A stretch of DNA of 64,000 nt from Collinsella sp. (GCA_019414445.1 DXMA01000002.1:1-64000); one strand, 5' to 3'. Positions 1 through 9,089 are shown, counted from the stretch's first letter. Made by a program: numbers and translations. Notes: generated by a model from the sequence alone, not told the origin.

Positions 1-30
1 GTACCGCCTCGCGGTGACATCGTTTTTATG

Positions 31-156
31 TCAACCTTGGTCTAACAGAGCCAAAAGATACTCGCACGCCAAAAACGTGAAGAAGAACAGCGCCAGGCAT
101 ATAATCTCCCGAATGCCCCGACGCAAATATGCGGTTGTGTCTCCCATGCCCCTCAT
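31..156 (-). CDS. Possible small membrane protein or truncated gene start
   Basis: A 41-codon frame reads from ATG preceded by GGGGGTTAACC to a TGA. Its first half is basic and its second half is one hydrophobic segment (about residues 18-38), so it would be a single-pass membrane peptide. A plausible promoter lies upstream on the same strand: TTGAGA (210-215), 17 bases, TAGATT (187-192). It could be a real small protein, or the N-terminus of a membrane protein cut by a stop or frameshift; the window edge prevents a decision. I do not recognise a family. Confidence 0.3.
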   Translation of the reverse strand: MRGMGDTTAYLRRGIREIICLALFFFTFLACEYLLALLDQG

Positions 157-186
157 GGTTAACCCCCAGCCGCTCAATTGTCTGGA

Positions 187-215
187 AATCTATTTTAATA
201 AAGAACCAGTCTCAA
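187..215 (-). promoter_or_regulatory. Candidate sigma-70-type promoter
   Basis: Read on the minus strand, TTGAGA and TAGATT are separated by exactly 17 bases, in an AT-rich patch that contrasts with the GC-rich surroundings. It would drive the small membrane frame immediately downstream. Confidence 0.35.
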
Positions 216-343
216 TATCGAAGCCAGGCTCGAAATGCTGCCAATTCGACCCCAGCCGTTCACGTCACACCGCGGTTTTGAGCCTCATGGACCAGAAGGG
301 ACACGCGCGGCCTCTAGCTCGGCAAGGAGTGTCTCCAACTGCC

Positions 344-423
344 ACTCATTTAAGTACGTCCCCAATGAGTGCCCAAAGAGTGTCCCCCGCGACTATTCGT
401 TTAAGAACGTCCCCAACGACTAG
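344..423 (+). repeat. Two REP-like units (TTTAAGnACGTCCCCAA family)
   Basis: Two copies of a short palindrome-ended unit sit head to tail: the first is framed by ACTCAT and ATGAGT (344-370), the second by GACTA and TAGTC (about 389-425). Both contain TTTAAG(T/A)ACGTCCCCAA. Between them is a related GTGTCCCCC stretch. The same unit recurs at 40.6, 49.0 and 52.5-52.7 kb. No gene was seen between 157 and 543. Confidence 0.7.
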
Positions 424-543
424 TCAAAAATGGGCCATGTGTCCCAGCTGTGGAGACTCCTTGAGCCGTCTGGGTATCGCGAAGGATCGCGCACTCCCCC
501 ATCATCAAAAGTGACACACGCTACCAGTTGATGGGAGGCAGCC

Positions 544-1281
544 ATGGGCTTCTTTGACAAGATGTTCGAGAAGAAAGAGTGCGCGATTTGCGGTACCGAG
601 CTGGGACTTCTAGGTAAGACAAAAATCACTGAAGGCTACCTGTGCAAAGAGTGCGCCGGCAAGCTCTCCCCCTACTTTCACGGCTATCGCTCCAGCACCG
701 CGGACGATATCCGCGAGCAGCTCGCCTACCGCGAGGCCAATGCCGAGCGCCTGGCGTCGTTCAACCCCACGCGCACGCTTTCTGCCGGGCGCACCAACAT
801 CATGCTCGACGAGGACGCGGGCCTGCTGATCATTACCTCGCAGAGCCGCTGGCGCGACGCCAATCCCGACATCATCGAGTTCTCGCAGGTACTCGGCTGC
901 GATATGGATATCGACGAGCATCGCACCGAAATCTATCGCGAGACCAAGGACGGCGAGCGCGAGAGCTACAACCCGCCGCGCTACGACCTGGATTACGACT
1001 TTAATCTGACCATCCACGTCAACACGCCGTACTTTACCGAGATCAACCTGCGCGTGAACGACTCCACCATCGATCAGCGCGGCTCCATCGAATACCGCGA
1101 GGCCAAGCGCCAGGCAACCGAGGTCCGCGACGCGCTGGTGCAGCTGCGCCAGGAGACGCGCGACAGCGTCGCGGCCGCCAAGGCCCCCAAGACCGCGGTG
1201 ACCTGCCCCTTCTGCGGAGCCACCACCATTCCCGATGCCAGTGGGCGCTGCGAATACTGCGGCGGCGCCATCGGCGCATAG
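544..1281 (+). CDS. DUF4428-type zinc-ribbon protein
   Basis: The 245-residue protein begins with a treble-clef style ribbon (CAICG, then CKEC about 20 residues on), the layout of DUF4428. It ends with a second ribbon (CPFCG ... CEYCG). The middle is a soluble alpha/beta region of unknown fold. ATG follows GGGAGGCAGCC, a good ribosome site. It opens a same-strand run with two further zinc-ribbon proteins and a lipoprotein (24-bp gap to the next gene), which suggests one transcription unit. No enzymatic motif is visible; a regulatory or adaptor role at the envelope is inference from its neighbours. Confidence 0.75.
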   Translation: MGFFDKMFEKKECAICGTELGLLGKTKITEGYLCKECAGKLSPYFHGYRSSTADDIREQLAYREANAERLASFNPTRTLSAGRTNIMLDEDAGLLIITSQSRWRDANPDIIEFSQVLGCDMDIDEHRTEIYRETKDGERESYNPPRYDLDYDFNLTIHVNTPYFTEINLRVNDSTIDQRGSIEYREAKRQATEVRDALVQLRQETRDSVAAAKAPKTAVTCPFCGATTIPDASGRCEYCGGAIGA

Positions 1282-1305
1282 CCTCCGGCACGGAAAGGAC
1301 CGATC

Positions 1306-2628
1306 ATGGCCTTCGAGAGCGTTAACTATCAGTGCCCTGCCTGCGGTGGTCCCCTGCATTTTGCCAGCGCCGAGCAAAAGCTTGTCTGCGACTACTGTGA
1401 CTCACGCTTTGAAGTCGAAGAAGTCGAGGCCCTCTATCGCGAGCGCCAGGACAAGGCAGATGCCAAAGCCGATGCCGCAGCCGCAGCTCCCAAACCTGCT
1501 GCCGACGATGCCGTGCAGGAGCTCGCCCAAAACGCCGGCTACATCTGCTCGTCGTGCGGCGCCGAGCTCGTGTCCGACGGCACCGTCGCCGTCACCACCT
1601 GCCCGTACTGCGGCAACTCCGCCGTGGCGCCCGGCCAGCTCTCTGGCGACTTCTCGCCCGACCTGGTGATTCCGTTTAAGCTCGGGCGCGACGACGTCAC
1701 GGCCGCACTCAAGGAACACTACAAGGGCAAGATCTTGCTGCCCAAGAGCTTTGTCACCGGCAACCACATCGACGAGGTCCAAGGTGTCTACGTGCCGTTT
1801 TGGCTCTACGGCGCCCGCGTGGACGGCGAAGTGTACTTTGACGCGACCAACGAGACCGTGACCGAGGAATCCGACCGCACCGTCACGACCACCGACCACT
1901 ACGATGCCTATCGCAAGGGCAATATCTCGTTTAAGCGCGTGCCCGTCGACGGATCGTCCAAGATGCCCGACGGCCACATGGACGCCATCGAGCCGTTTGA
2001 CTACGACGCGCTGCGTCCGTTCTCGGTCGCATATATGCCCGGCTACATCGCCAACCGTTACGACGAGGACTGCGAGACCTGCAAGGCGCGCGCCGAGCGC
2101 CGTATGGAAGAAAGCACGATCTCGGCCCTGCGCGAGACTGTCGTCGACGAATACGACGATGCCACGGTCGAAAGCAAGCAGCTCGACTGCACCTGGGAAG
2201 ACAGCGACTACGCCCTGTTCCCCGTCTGGATGCTCTCCACCTCGTGGAACGGCAAGAGCTACCTGTTTGCCATGAACGGCCAGACCGGCCGCTTGGTCGG
2301 CGAGCTCCCCTGCTCCAAGCCCAAGCTCGCTATTGCCTCGGTGCTGTTCTTTGTGATCGGATTTATCCTCTCCCAGATTCTCTTTATGGGTGAGAACGCC
2401 TTCGATCCGGATTACCTCGCCTTTGATATCGAGGGCATCCTCATCAACATCGTCGCGCCGCTGATCATCGTGATTATCGGAGACGTGCTACTGGTAGGCC
2501 AGCTCAAGACGGCCAACGAGGCCACCCACGCCGACGAGTACTGCGGCGAGCTCGACCTGACCGAGAAGCACGACACCTTCAACCACACCGAGACCACCGT
2601 TGTCATGAAAGACGACAAGGACGACTAA
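1306..2628 (+). CDS. Zinc-ribbon membrane protein, YdjG-like
   Basis: The 440-residue protein has two N-terminal zinc ribbons (CPACG..CDYCD at about 10-30 and CSSCG..CPYCG at about 81-105), a long soluble domain rich in tyrosine and acidic residues, and two C-terminal membrane helices (about 340-362 and 385-408). This is the layout of Bacillus YdjG-type proteins, which resemble the primosome helicase only in their ribbons and are not helicases. In Bacillus, ydjG neighbours ydjI and pspA; here the next gene is the ydjI counterpart but no PspA protein is seen. ATG follows GGAAAGGACCGATC. The function is unproven; membrane stress is the likely theme. Confidence 0.75.
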   Translation: MAFESVNYQCPACGGPLHFASAEQKLVCDYCDSRFEVEEVEALYRERQDKADAKADAAAAAPKPAADDAVQELAQNAGYICSSCGAELVSDGTVAVTTCPYCGNSAVAPGQLSGDFSPDLVIPFKLGRDDVTAALKEHYKGKILLPKSFVTGNHIDEVQGVYVPFWLYGARVDGEVYFDATNETVTEESDRTVTTTDHYDAYRKGNISFKRVPVDGSSKMPDGHMDAIEPFDYDALRPFSVAYMPGYIANRYDEDCETCKARAERRMEESTISALRETVVDEYDDATVESKQLDCTWEDSDYALFPVWMLSTSWNGKSYLFAMNGQTGRLVGELPCSKPKLAIASVLFFVIGFILSQILFMGENAFDPDYLAFDIEGILINIVAPLIIVIIGDVLLVGQLKTANEATHADEYCGELDLTEKHDTFNHTETTVVMKDDKDD

Positions 2629-2676
2629 GCAATCCGACCAATACCACCCGGCCTTTGACGAGAAAGGAAGATCACC

Positions 2677-3918
2677 ATGGGACTCTTGAAAGCTGGATTG
2701 GGAGCTGCCGGCGGCGTCATGGCCGACCAGTGGAAGGAATTTATCTACTGCGAATCGATGCCTGCTGACGTCTTGGCCTGCAAGGGCAGCAAACGCACCG
2801 GTGGCCGCAGCTCCAACACGCGCGACGAGGACAACGTCATCTCCAACGGCTCGGTCATCGCCGTCAACGACGGCCAGGGCATGCTCGTGGTGCAAAACGG
2901 CAAGATCATCGAAGTCGCGCTGGAGCCCGGTGAGTTCGTCTTCGATACCGGCAGCGAGCCGAGCGTCTTTAGCGGCAACCTGGGCGATTCCATCAAGGAG
3001 ACCTTCGCCAATATCGGCAGCCGCTTTACCTTTGGCGGCGACGCGGGCAAGGACCAGCGTGTCTACTTCATCAACACCAAGGAGATCATCGGCAACAAGT
3101 ACGGCACCGCCTCGCCTGTGCCCTTCCGCGTGGTCGATAACAACATTGCCCTGGACGTCGACATCTCCGTGCGTTGCAACGGCGAGTATTCGTACCGCAT
3201 CACCAACCCGCTGCTGTTCTACACCAACGTATGCGGCAACGTGACCGATAGCTACACGCGCGACAAGATCGACAGCCAGCTTAAGTCCGAGCTTCTCACC
3301 GCCCTGCAGCCCGCCTTCGCCAAGATCTCGGAGATGGGCATCCGCTACAGCGCCATCCCCGGCCACACCACCGAGCTCGCTCGTGCGCTCAACGAGGTCC
3401 TCTCTGCCGACTGGCGCGACCTGCGTGGTGTCGAGATCGTGAGCTTTGGCGTCAACTCCATCGCAGCCTCGCAAGAAGACGAGCAGATGATCAAGGACCT
3501 GCAGAAGGCCGCCGTCATGCGCGATCCCACTATGGCGGCAGCCAACATTGCCAGCGCCCAGAGCGACGCAATGCGCGCGGCAGCCGCCAATCCCAACGGC
3601 GCGATGGCAGGCTTTATGGGCATGGGCATGGCAGGTGGCATGGGCGGCATGAACGCCAGCCAGCTGTTCGCCGCCGGCCAGGCACAGCAGCAGGCCGTCC
3701 CGCAGCCGGCTCCGGCACCCGCTCCCGCACCGGCTCCTGCCGCTGCTCCCGCGGCCGGCACATGGACCTGCAGCTGCGGCGCCACCAACACCGGCAAGTT
3801 CTGCTCCGAGTGTGGCAGTCCCGCACCCGCCCCGGCACCGGCCAAGTGGTTCTGCCCCAACTGCGGCAGCGAAAACGGCGGCAAGTTCTGCAGCAACTGC
3901 GGAACGCCCAGGCCCTAG
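2677..3918 (+). CDS. SPFH-domain protein with C-terminal zinc ribbons, YdjI-like
   Basis: The N-terminal about 290 residues match the SPFH/virion-core family represented by Bacillus YdjI, a flotillin-like protein. A glycine/methionine-rich linker follows (about 310-330), then a proline/alanine run, then two ribbons (CSCGATN..CSECG and CPNCGSE..CSNCG) that end the protein. Membrane-bound partner proteins usually recruit such scaffolds; the preceding YdjG-like protein is the obvious candidate. ATG has a strong AGAAAGGAAGATCACC site. The repetitive Pro-Ala coding (about 3710-3770) is extremely GC-rich and creates long antisense open frames that are not genes. Confidence 0.85.
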   Translation: MGLLKAGLGAAGGVMADQWKEFIYCESMPADVLACKGSKRTGGRSSNTRDEDNVISNGSVIAVNDGQGMLVVQNGKIIEVALEPGEFVFDTGSEPSVFSGNLGDSIKETFANIGSRFTFGGDAGKDQRVYFINTKEIIGNKYGTASPVPFRVVDNNIALDVDISVRCNGEYSYRITNPLLFYTNVCGNVTDSYTRDKIDSQLKSELLTALQPAFAKISEMGIRYSAIPGHTTELARALNEVLSADWRDLRGVEIVSFGVNSIAASQEDEQMIKDLQKAAVMRDPTMAAANIASAQSDAMRAAAANPNGAMAGFMGMGMAGGMGGMNASQLFAAGQAQQQAVPQPAPAPAPAPAPAAAPAAGTWTCSCGATNTGKFCSECGSPAPAPAPAKWFCPNCGSENGGKFCSNCGTPRP

Positions 3919-3937
3919 CCCCTCTATCTGGTAATTG

Positions 3938-3970
3938 GCGGGGGATCCGCCACCCCCGCATTTGCTTCTA
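3938..3970 (+). terminator. Hairpin between the SPFH gene and the lipoprotein gene
   Basis: GCGGGGG and CCCCCGC enclose an 8-base loop and are followed by a short T-containing stretch (ATTTGCTTCT). It may attenuate or partly terminate transcription before the lipoprotein gene; the T run is weak. Confidence 0.45.
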
Positions 3971-3998
3971 TGGGTTTCGTTCGATAAAGGAGGACACC

Positions 3999-4841
3999 AT
4001 GAAGACAACGTTCAAAAAGTCCGTACTCGCATTTCTGACATGCGTCCTTGCGCTCGCCTTTGCCCTGACGGGCTGCAGCGGCGGCGGCAAAGACCCCAAG
4101 GCCAACTTCGTCGGCAGCTGGGAACTCTCGGGTGGAACCATGGAGGGCGAAGAGCTGACCGATGAGTACATGAAGATGCTCGAGGATTGGGGTGTGCACT
4201 GCGTCCTGATTCTCGATGAGGGCGGTACAGGTGCCCTCGACCTGTTCCTTGAAGTCGTCGACCTTAAATGGGAGGCAAAAGACGCCACCACCGTAACCAT
4301 CACCGCCGAAGACGAGTCGCATGACATGAAGCTCAAGGACGGCAAGCTCATCCTCGAAGAGGATGACGGCAATCTTGTCTTTACCAAGTCCGACAAGGAC
4401 CTGTCCGGCACGGTGAAGAAGGATCGCGAGGCGGCCGAGAAGGAAGAAGAGATCGACGAGGCCGTCGAAGACGACGACGTCCAGAAGATTGAAATCTCCC
4501 CCGCCGTCACCGTTGCCGATGACGACCTGTGCACCATTACCATCACCGAGAAGTTCAAGGACGAGTGGGGCGACATCGGTTTTGTCGTCAACATCACCAA
4601 CAAGAGCGACAAGGACCTGACCTTCTACGCCCCCAGCGGCAAGACCAACGTCAACGGCACCATGAAGGAACCCTGGTTCTCGGCTCACCTGATGCCCGGC
4701 ACCAACGCCACTGAGGAATTCACGTTCTCGAACGGCACGCTCGATAGCCTTGACGACCTGGTCAACACGACCATCGGCATCGACGCCTACCTGACCGATT
4801 CCTACGAGGACGTCGCCTCCTACAGCGCAACCATCGCGTAG
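3999..4841 (+). CDS. Secreted lipoprotein of unknown function
   Basis: The 280-residue protein has a classical lipoprotein signal: basic start (MKTTFKK), hydrophobic core and lipobox LTGC at about residue 24, so it is predicted to be anchored to the outer face of the membrane. The mature part has two segments, a first beta-rich domain (about 30-140) and, after an acidic coiled linker (EAAEKEEEIDEAVEDDD), a second domain that looks like the immunoglobulin-like DUF5067/TLP group often found in Gram-positive lipoproteins. The start is fixed by AAAGGAGGACACC before ATG. It closes the operon and is followed by a strong terminator. Confidence 0.75.
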   Translation: MKTTFKKSVLAFLTCVLALAFALTGCSGGGKDPKANFVGSWELSGGTMEGEELTDEYMKMLEDWGVHCVLILDEGGTGALDLFLEVVDLKWEAKDATTVTITAEDESHDMKLKDGKLILEEDDGNLVFTKSDKDLSGTVKKDREAAEKEEEIDEAVEDDDVQKIEISPAVTVADDDLCTITITEKFKDEWGDIGFVVNITNKSDKDLTFYAPSGKTNVNGTMKEPWFSAHLMPGTNATEEFTFSNGTLDSLDDLVNTTIGIDAYLTDSYEDVASYSATIA

Positions 4842-4889
4842 CGGTAGACCACGACAGCCGCGGATTGGCGGACACATCCGCGCACACCA

Positions 4890-4930
4890 GACGGGGCCGC
4901 AGGAGATGATCCTGCGGCCCCGTCGCTTTT
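4890..4930. terminator. Strong Rho-independent terminator
   Basis: A perfect 15-bp stem (GACGGGGCCGCAGGA with its complement) and a 5-base loop are followed by GCTTTT. It lies between convergent genes and probably ends the zinc-ribbon/lipoprotein operon. Confidence 0.85.
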
Positions 4931-4950
4931 ATGCCGATGCGCAACGAGCG

Positions 4951-5571
4951 CTAGCGCTCTATGTTGGGAACGATGCTGCCCTCGGTCACCGCATGTACGG
5001 CCAGACGCATGATGTTGTCGTAGCCGGTCTTGCTCAGGATCTCCGAGATGCGGCGCTTGATGGTGCCCTCGCTCATAAACAGCTCGGCCGCAATCTCGCG
5101 GCGGCTTTTACCCTCGCAGGCAAGGCGCAAGATCGACAGCTCGACATCGTCGAGGGCCGCCGTGCCCGAGAAGATACTCTCGGGCGGCTTGGGAAACGTG
5201 CAGTAACCCGCCAGCGTGGAGCGCATCACGGCGAACAGCTCGTCGATACCGACGTTCTTGTACACAAAGCTATCGACGCCCGCCTCGCGGGCCTGATCGA
5301 CAAAGGTGATCTCGGGCATGCCTGTCATGATGATGACACGGCACTCGGGCAGCTCCTCTTTAATGCGCGCCGCCGCCACGATGCCGTTTGAATCGTGCTC
5401 GGTGCACACGTCCATCAGTATCATGTCCGGGCGCTCCTTGAGCGCGACACCCAAGGCCTCGGAGGCATCGGCGATCGCGGCAACGACGGTCATATCGGGC
5501 TGGTCGCCAACGGAGCGCGCCAGGCTCTCGCGCAGGATGGCCTGATCTTCGACAATTAACACGCGGATCAT
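4951..5571 (-). CDS. LuxR-family response regulator
   Basis: A receiver domain (residues 1-120) carries the acidic pair E8/D9, the phospho-acceptor Asp54 (ILMDV), Thr in IMTGMP and Lys104. A NarL/LuxR-type helix-turn-helix follows (SREIAAELFMSEGTIKRRIS). Its ATG overlaps the TGA of the upstream kinase gene (ATGA), and its ribosome site GGAG lies inside that gene, so the pair is translationally coupled. It is the DNA-binding output of the three-gene sensory unit at 5-9 kb. The target genes are not evident. Confidence 0.9.
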   Translation of the reverse strand: MIRVLIVEDQAILRESLARSVGDQPDMTVVAAIADASEALGVALKERPDMILMDVCTEHDSNGIVAAARIKEELPECRVIIMTGMPEITFVDQAREAGVDSFVYKNVGIDELFAVMRSTLAGYCTFPKPPESIFSGTAALDDVELSILRLACEGKSRREIAAELFMSEGTIKRRISEILSKTGYDNIMRLAVHAVTEGSIVPNIER

Positions 5572-7067
5572 GAGTTTCTCCTTTGGGACGTGTCGCTAGC
5601 GTTAAGCGGAATGGATACCGTAAGCGTAAAGGGCGGGGTGGCGTGGACCTCTAGGCTGCCACCCAGATCTTGCGCGACATGCCTCATACCTGGGATACCC
5701 GTTCCCTCGCGATACGATACGGGGGCCGGGGACCCGTCGTTAGAAATCGTCATGTGCGCGACGGCGTCAGCATCCGTCCTCTCCTGCCACAAGCGCACAT
5801 GGACCCGATGCGCCTGCGCATGCTTGGTGGCGTTGGTCGAGGCCTCGCGGATAATCTGCAAAAAGGCAGCGGCGACACGCGCGTCCTCAGGCAGCGCACC
5901 CTCAACATCGATCTGCACGCTCACCAGGCCAAAAGCATGGACGATATCGCCCAGTTGCTCTGCCGGTTCGGTGTCGCCCCCGCTGCGCAGATCGGCAGCG
6001 ATTGAGCGCAGCAGCGGGTCGATCTGCTCGAGCGACTCGTCGTCCAAGCGCCCCTCCTCCAAATAGCGATGAAGGATTGATAGGCGCTGGCCGATCACAT
6101 CGTGAACGCGGGTGCGCATGCGCAGATAGGCCGCATTGGCGGCAACTTTTTTGACTTCTTCGATCTGGGCCTGGAGCTCTTGGCCCGCAAGCTCAAGCAG
6201 GTGATTGGCCTGCGCCAGGCGGTCATGCGCATGCGCATACTCTGTCACGTCCAGACCGATTATGCGCTCGAACGAACGGCCCGAGACCATAACGTCATCG
6301 CACACAAACAGGCGAATCTCGGCGGGAGAAACCTCGACCACCGCACGCGCCTCACCAAAGCGGTCCAGGTTGATCCGCACGCGGTTCTTACCGCCTTCGG
6401 GCATTTGCATGCTGAGCTTGCGCAGGTCGTTCCATGTACCGCTCATATCGCCTAGGTCGGTGGGCATATGAAGCTCCGCCAGGTTTTTGCGCATGCAGCG
6501 GTTCATGAGCAGTGGACGGCCCCTCGAGTCCAGATACAGGATGCCCACGGGAATCACGTTGATGGTTTCAATCGTCGAGAACGCGGTGATATCCTCTTGG
6601 CGGTTACGGACGTCCATCAAGAGCGCCGCGACGGAACGGAACAGGAAGAACGCTCCCTCTGCGATAAGGACAACGGCCCACACCGAGCCCATGGCAAAAA
6701 CCACCGGCGGTGTCACGGCGCCAACAAGCAGCAGCTCGGCCAGCATGACAGGGCGACGATAGCGCACCATAAGGACCACGCCATAGGCAAAGATCGCGGC
6801 ATTGAGCCACAGCACTCCGCCCATTGCCCTGGCGCAAACGTCAAGCGACGCCACCAGATACGAGCCAGACGACGCGAATAAGATGAGCGCCGAAATCATC
6901 AGGTGAAGCACCAGGCTCGTCTCGTAGGCGCAAATCACCTTACGGTTATAGGACGAGCGGCGCGATGCGATGAGCGGGACGTGGATCATCTGCAGACACG
7001 CAGCCAGGGCAAAGACAACATCGAGCGCAACGATTTGGGGAAGGATGAACGAAATCTGCATCGTCAC
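5568..7067 (-). CDS. Membrane sensor histidine kinase (HisKA_3 type)
   Basis: The 499-residue protein starts with about five to six hydrophobic helices (residues 5-150), then a PAS-like region (about 165-275). The dimerisation/phosphoacceptor segment contains VHDVIGQRLS with His322. The ATPase domain shows an N-box (IIREASTNATKH), SNDGSP and GTGIPGMRHVA. This is the NarX/DesK class that pairs with LuxR-type regulators, and the next gene encodes one. The start is either GTG overlapping the stop of the previous gene or the ATG six bases further in. Confidence 0.88.
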   Translation of the reverse strand: MTMQISFILPQIVALDVVFALAACLQMIHVPLIASRRSSYNRKVICAYETSLVLHLMISALILFASSGSYLVASLDVCARAMGGVLWLNAAIFAYGVVLMVRYRRPVMLAELLLVGAVTPPVVFAMGSVWAVVLIAEGAFFLFRSVAALLMDVRNRQEDITAFSTIETINVIPVGILYLDSRGRPLLMNRCMRKNLAELHMPTDLGDMSGTWNDLRKLSMQMPEGGKNRVRINLDRFGEARAVVEVSPAEIRLFVCDDVMVSGRSFERIIGLDVTEYAHAHDRLAQANHLLELAGQELQAQIEEVKKVAANAAYLRMRTRVHDVIGQRLSILHRYLEEGRLDDESLEQIDPLLRSIAADLRSGGDTEPAEQLGDIVHAFGLVSVQIDVEGALPEDARVAAAFLQIIREASTNATKHAQAHRVHVRLWQERTDADAVAHMTISNDGSPAPVSYREGTGIPGMRHVAQDLGGSLEVHATPPFTLTVSIPLNASDTSQRRNS

Positions 7068-8947
7068 TCACCCGCCCTCGGCATCAAGACGATCATGCGC
7101 AGCTGGCCGGACTCGCCCTCAAGGCGGTATGCCACGTTGCGCCCTTGCAGAGCGCTTTCGAGCTCTTGCGCAGCGGGCGTCTGCGAAAGATCTTCATCAT
7201 CGTTGGAAAAAAGCGTGGCGCGCAGCTCGACACTGCACCGGTCATGGTCGCCCAAGTGATACATAAGCGCTGGATGGTCGGTGGTGTAGGCAAAAAACGC
7301 AAAGTCATACACGCAGTCGTACAGGGCACTTACCATACCGGCGTGCATCGGGCGCCGTATGGCGATAATCGAAGCGCAATCGACATCGATGGTGCGCAGG
7401 TCGCTTGCGAGCTCATTGGCAATGAGCTGAATGCGGTCGCGATCAAAACCGCTCTTCCCGTGTTGTGCCAACGTGAGCGACCCTTTGCGCTTGCAATAGG
7501 CAACGAGCATCTTGGCGCGCTGCAGCATGCGGTAACGCTCGCGCGAAGACGCCTCGTCGGTCAACGGTGGCAGCGAGCTCAGCAGGTCGTACATCTCATC
7601 GAACGCACGGGCAAGCGCCTGGTCCACGTCTTGGACCAGCAAGGTCTCGGCCTCTTGATCTGCCAGATGCGTCTTAAGATCGTAATCGGCCGTGAGCAGC
7701 TCATTTTGGCGCTGCAGCTCCATACGACGATGTGCCAGTTCACGGTTAAGCTCGTTAAGTTCCGACACGTCTTGGGCAAGCAGGGCCGATCCGCCCAGCA
7801 GCGGAAAGGCACGGTACATCACATCGGGATCGGACACCACGGCAAAGGCATGGGCATGCCCGTGTTCCTGGGCCCGAAGCTCTTCGCACACGCCCGCCGG
7901 CATTGGCTTCGACACCGGTGTGGCATAGACTTCCTGCAGGTCGCGCGTTAGAACTTTGAGGTCGAGCGGCAAGGTGTCGAAGATGCCGGCGATGTCGTGA
8001 TATGACGGAATGACACCGCAATCGAGACAGATTTCCATCGCCACCACGCACAAGACGCAATAGACGAGCGAGAAGTTGAGCCTCCATGCCCAGGGCACAC
8101 GCAGAGCATACGAGATGGCAAAGAACGCAGCACCCAACAAAACAAGCGCCGCCGTGCCCGAAAAGCGCTGAATGCGAAAGGACGAGGACCGACCCACCAG
8201 GATAAAAAAGGCCGCGAAGTTAAAGGCCGTCCACACCAAGACAGCGAAATAGCCCCAGCCATATGTGTAATCGTTGCTCCAGGTGTCGCTTGCACGGTCA
8301 AAGTGGAATACCTGCCGGTGGAAATCGTTGGTGAGCACAAAACCGATAAGTAGGATGGCCACGACCCACAGGATGCTGCGATAGCGACGCCCCATACGGT
8401 GCTGTTCCACGCCCGCGAGGCGCAGGCCGCACAGCTGGTAGAGCAGCGGAATGAGCGTCATGGGCACGTAGTACAGGTACCACAGGATCGTGGCGTAAAC
8501 CGGTGTGAACGACTTGTATTTGAGGATGACCTCAATCATCCAGAGGGCGCAGATGGTGGCGACGGCAACAAGGCGGCGGCGCAACACATAGTCCAAACAG
8601 CGCAGATAGACCGATACGCCCCAGATCGAAAATATAATTGCGGCGACAAGCAGCGGGAGAGAGCTCGAGTGGACGAGCGCATCCACGACCTCTTTGGACA
8701 CCTCGCTATAGGCGGGCACGGCGTTGGAAAGCTTGGGGTCGGAGGCGAACAGCGCCGGCAAGACCGCCAAAAGCATGAGGAACAGCGCGGTGATGACGCC
8801 GGCGATAGCAAAGACGCGATGACGGTACACCTGATGTGTTATGCCAACAAGGAATCGCGGCATGGCGAAGAGCCTGCCGCCCCTGGGATCCGCAACCGGC
8901 GCGGTCCGGGCGGCCGCGTGGCCGATATGTCGCTCGCGGGTACCCAT
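7064..8947 (-). CDS. Large membrane sensor with degenerate kinase-like C-terminus
   Basis: This protein of about 627 residues begins with a basic N-terminus and about seven to eight membrane helices, resembling the 7TM N-terminus of some histidine kinases. A PAS-like and coiled-coil segment follows (ELNELNRELAHRRMELQ). The C-terminal part has the order of helices and strands of an ATPase domain but no visible N-box Asn, DxGxG or GxGL, so catalytic activity is doubtful. It is coupled to the kinase gene by a 4-base stop/start overlap, so the two probably act together. The start is uncertain: ATG at 8947, or at 8863 (MPRFLVGI). A more upstream TTG falls inside a terminator hairpin and is unlikely. 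Confidence 0.7.
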   Translation of the reverse strand: MGTRERHIGHAAARTAPVADPRGGRLFAMPRFLVGITHQVYRHRVFAIAGVITALFLMLLAVLPALFASDPKLSNAVPAYSEVSKEVVDALVHSSSLPLLVAAIIFSIWGVSVYLRCLDYVLRRRLVAVATICALWMIEVILKYKSFTPVYATILWYLYYVPMTLIPLLYQLCGLRLAGVEQHRMGRRYRSILWVVAILLIGFVLTNDFHRQVFHFDRASDTWSNDYTYGWGYFAVLVWTAFNFAAFFILVGRSSSFRIQRFSGTAALVLLGAAFFAISYALRVPWAWRLNFSLVYCVLCVVAMEICLDCGVIPSYHDIAGIFDTLPLDLKVLTRDLQEVYATPVSKPMPAGVCEELRAQEHGHAHAFAVVSDPDVMYRAFPLLGGSALLAQDVSELNELNRELAHRRMELQRQNELLTADYDLKTHLADQEAETLLVQDVDQALARAFDEMYDLLSSLPPLTDEASSRERYRMLQRAKMLVAYCKRKGSLTLAQHGKSGFDRDRIQLIANELASDLRTIDVDCASIIAIRRPMHAGMVSALYDCVYDFAFFAYTTDHPALMYHLGDHDRCSVELRATLFSNDDEDLSQTPAAQELESALQGRNVAYRLEGESGQLRMIVLMPRAGE

Positions 8948-9013
8948 AGTGCTTTTAGTGTACCGACAGATGGGCCGAAAAAGCGGGCCGCATGTCCCAA
9001 AATCCGCAGACGG

Positions 9014-9054
9014 CAAGGCGCCCGGTGAGCATTAACTGCTCGCCGGGCGCCTTG
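9014..9054 (-). terminator. Hairpin terminator after the GH1 gene
   Basis: An 18-bp stem (CAAGGCGCCCGGTGAGCA against its complement, one G-T pair) with a 5-base loop lies 36 bp after the glucosidase stop. The T run is poor, so it may only be partly effective or serve as an mRNA end stabiliser. Confidence 0.65.
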
Positions 9055-9089
9055 ATTAGGAGACTCTGAAGTTGAGTGTCTCAGCTTCC

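Noticed and set aside
2488..4008. Long antisense frame over the SPFH gene, more than 500 codons
   Set aside because: It arises from GC-rich third positions of the real plus-strand genes, has no ribosome site, spans several genes and shows repetitive Ala/Gly composition.
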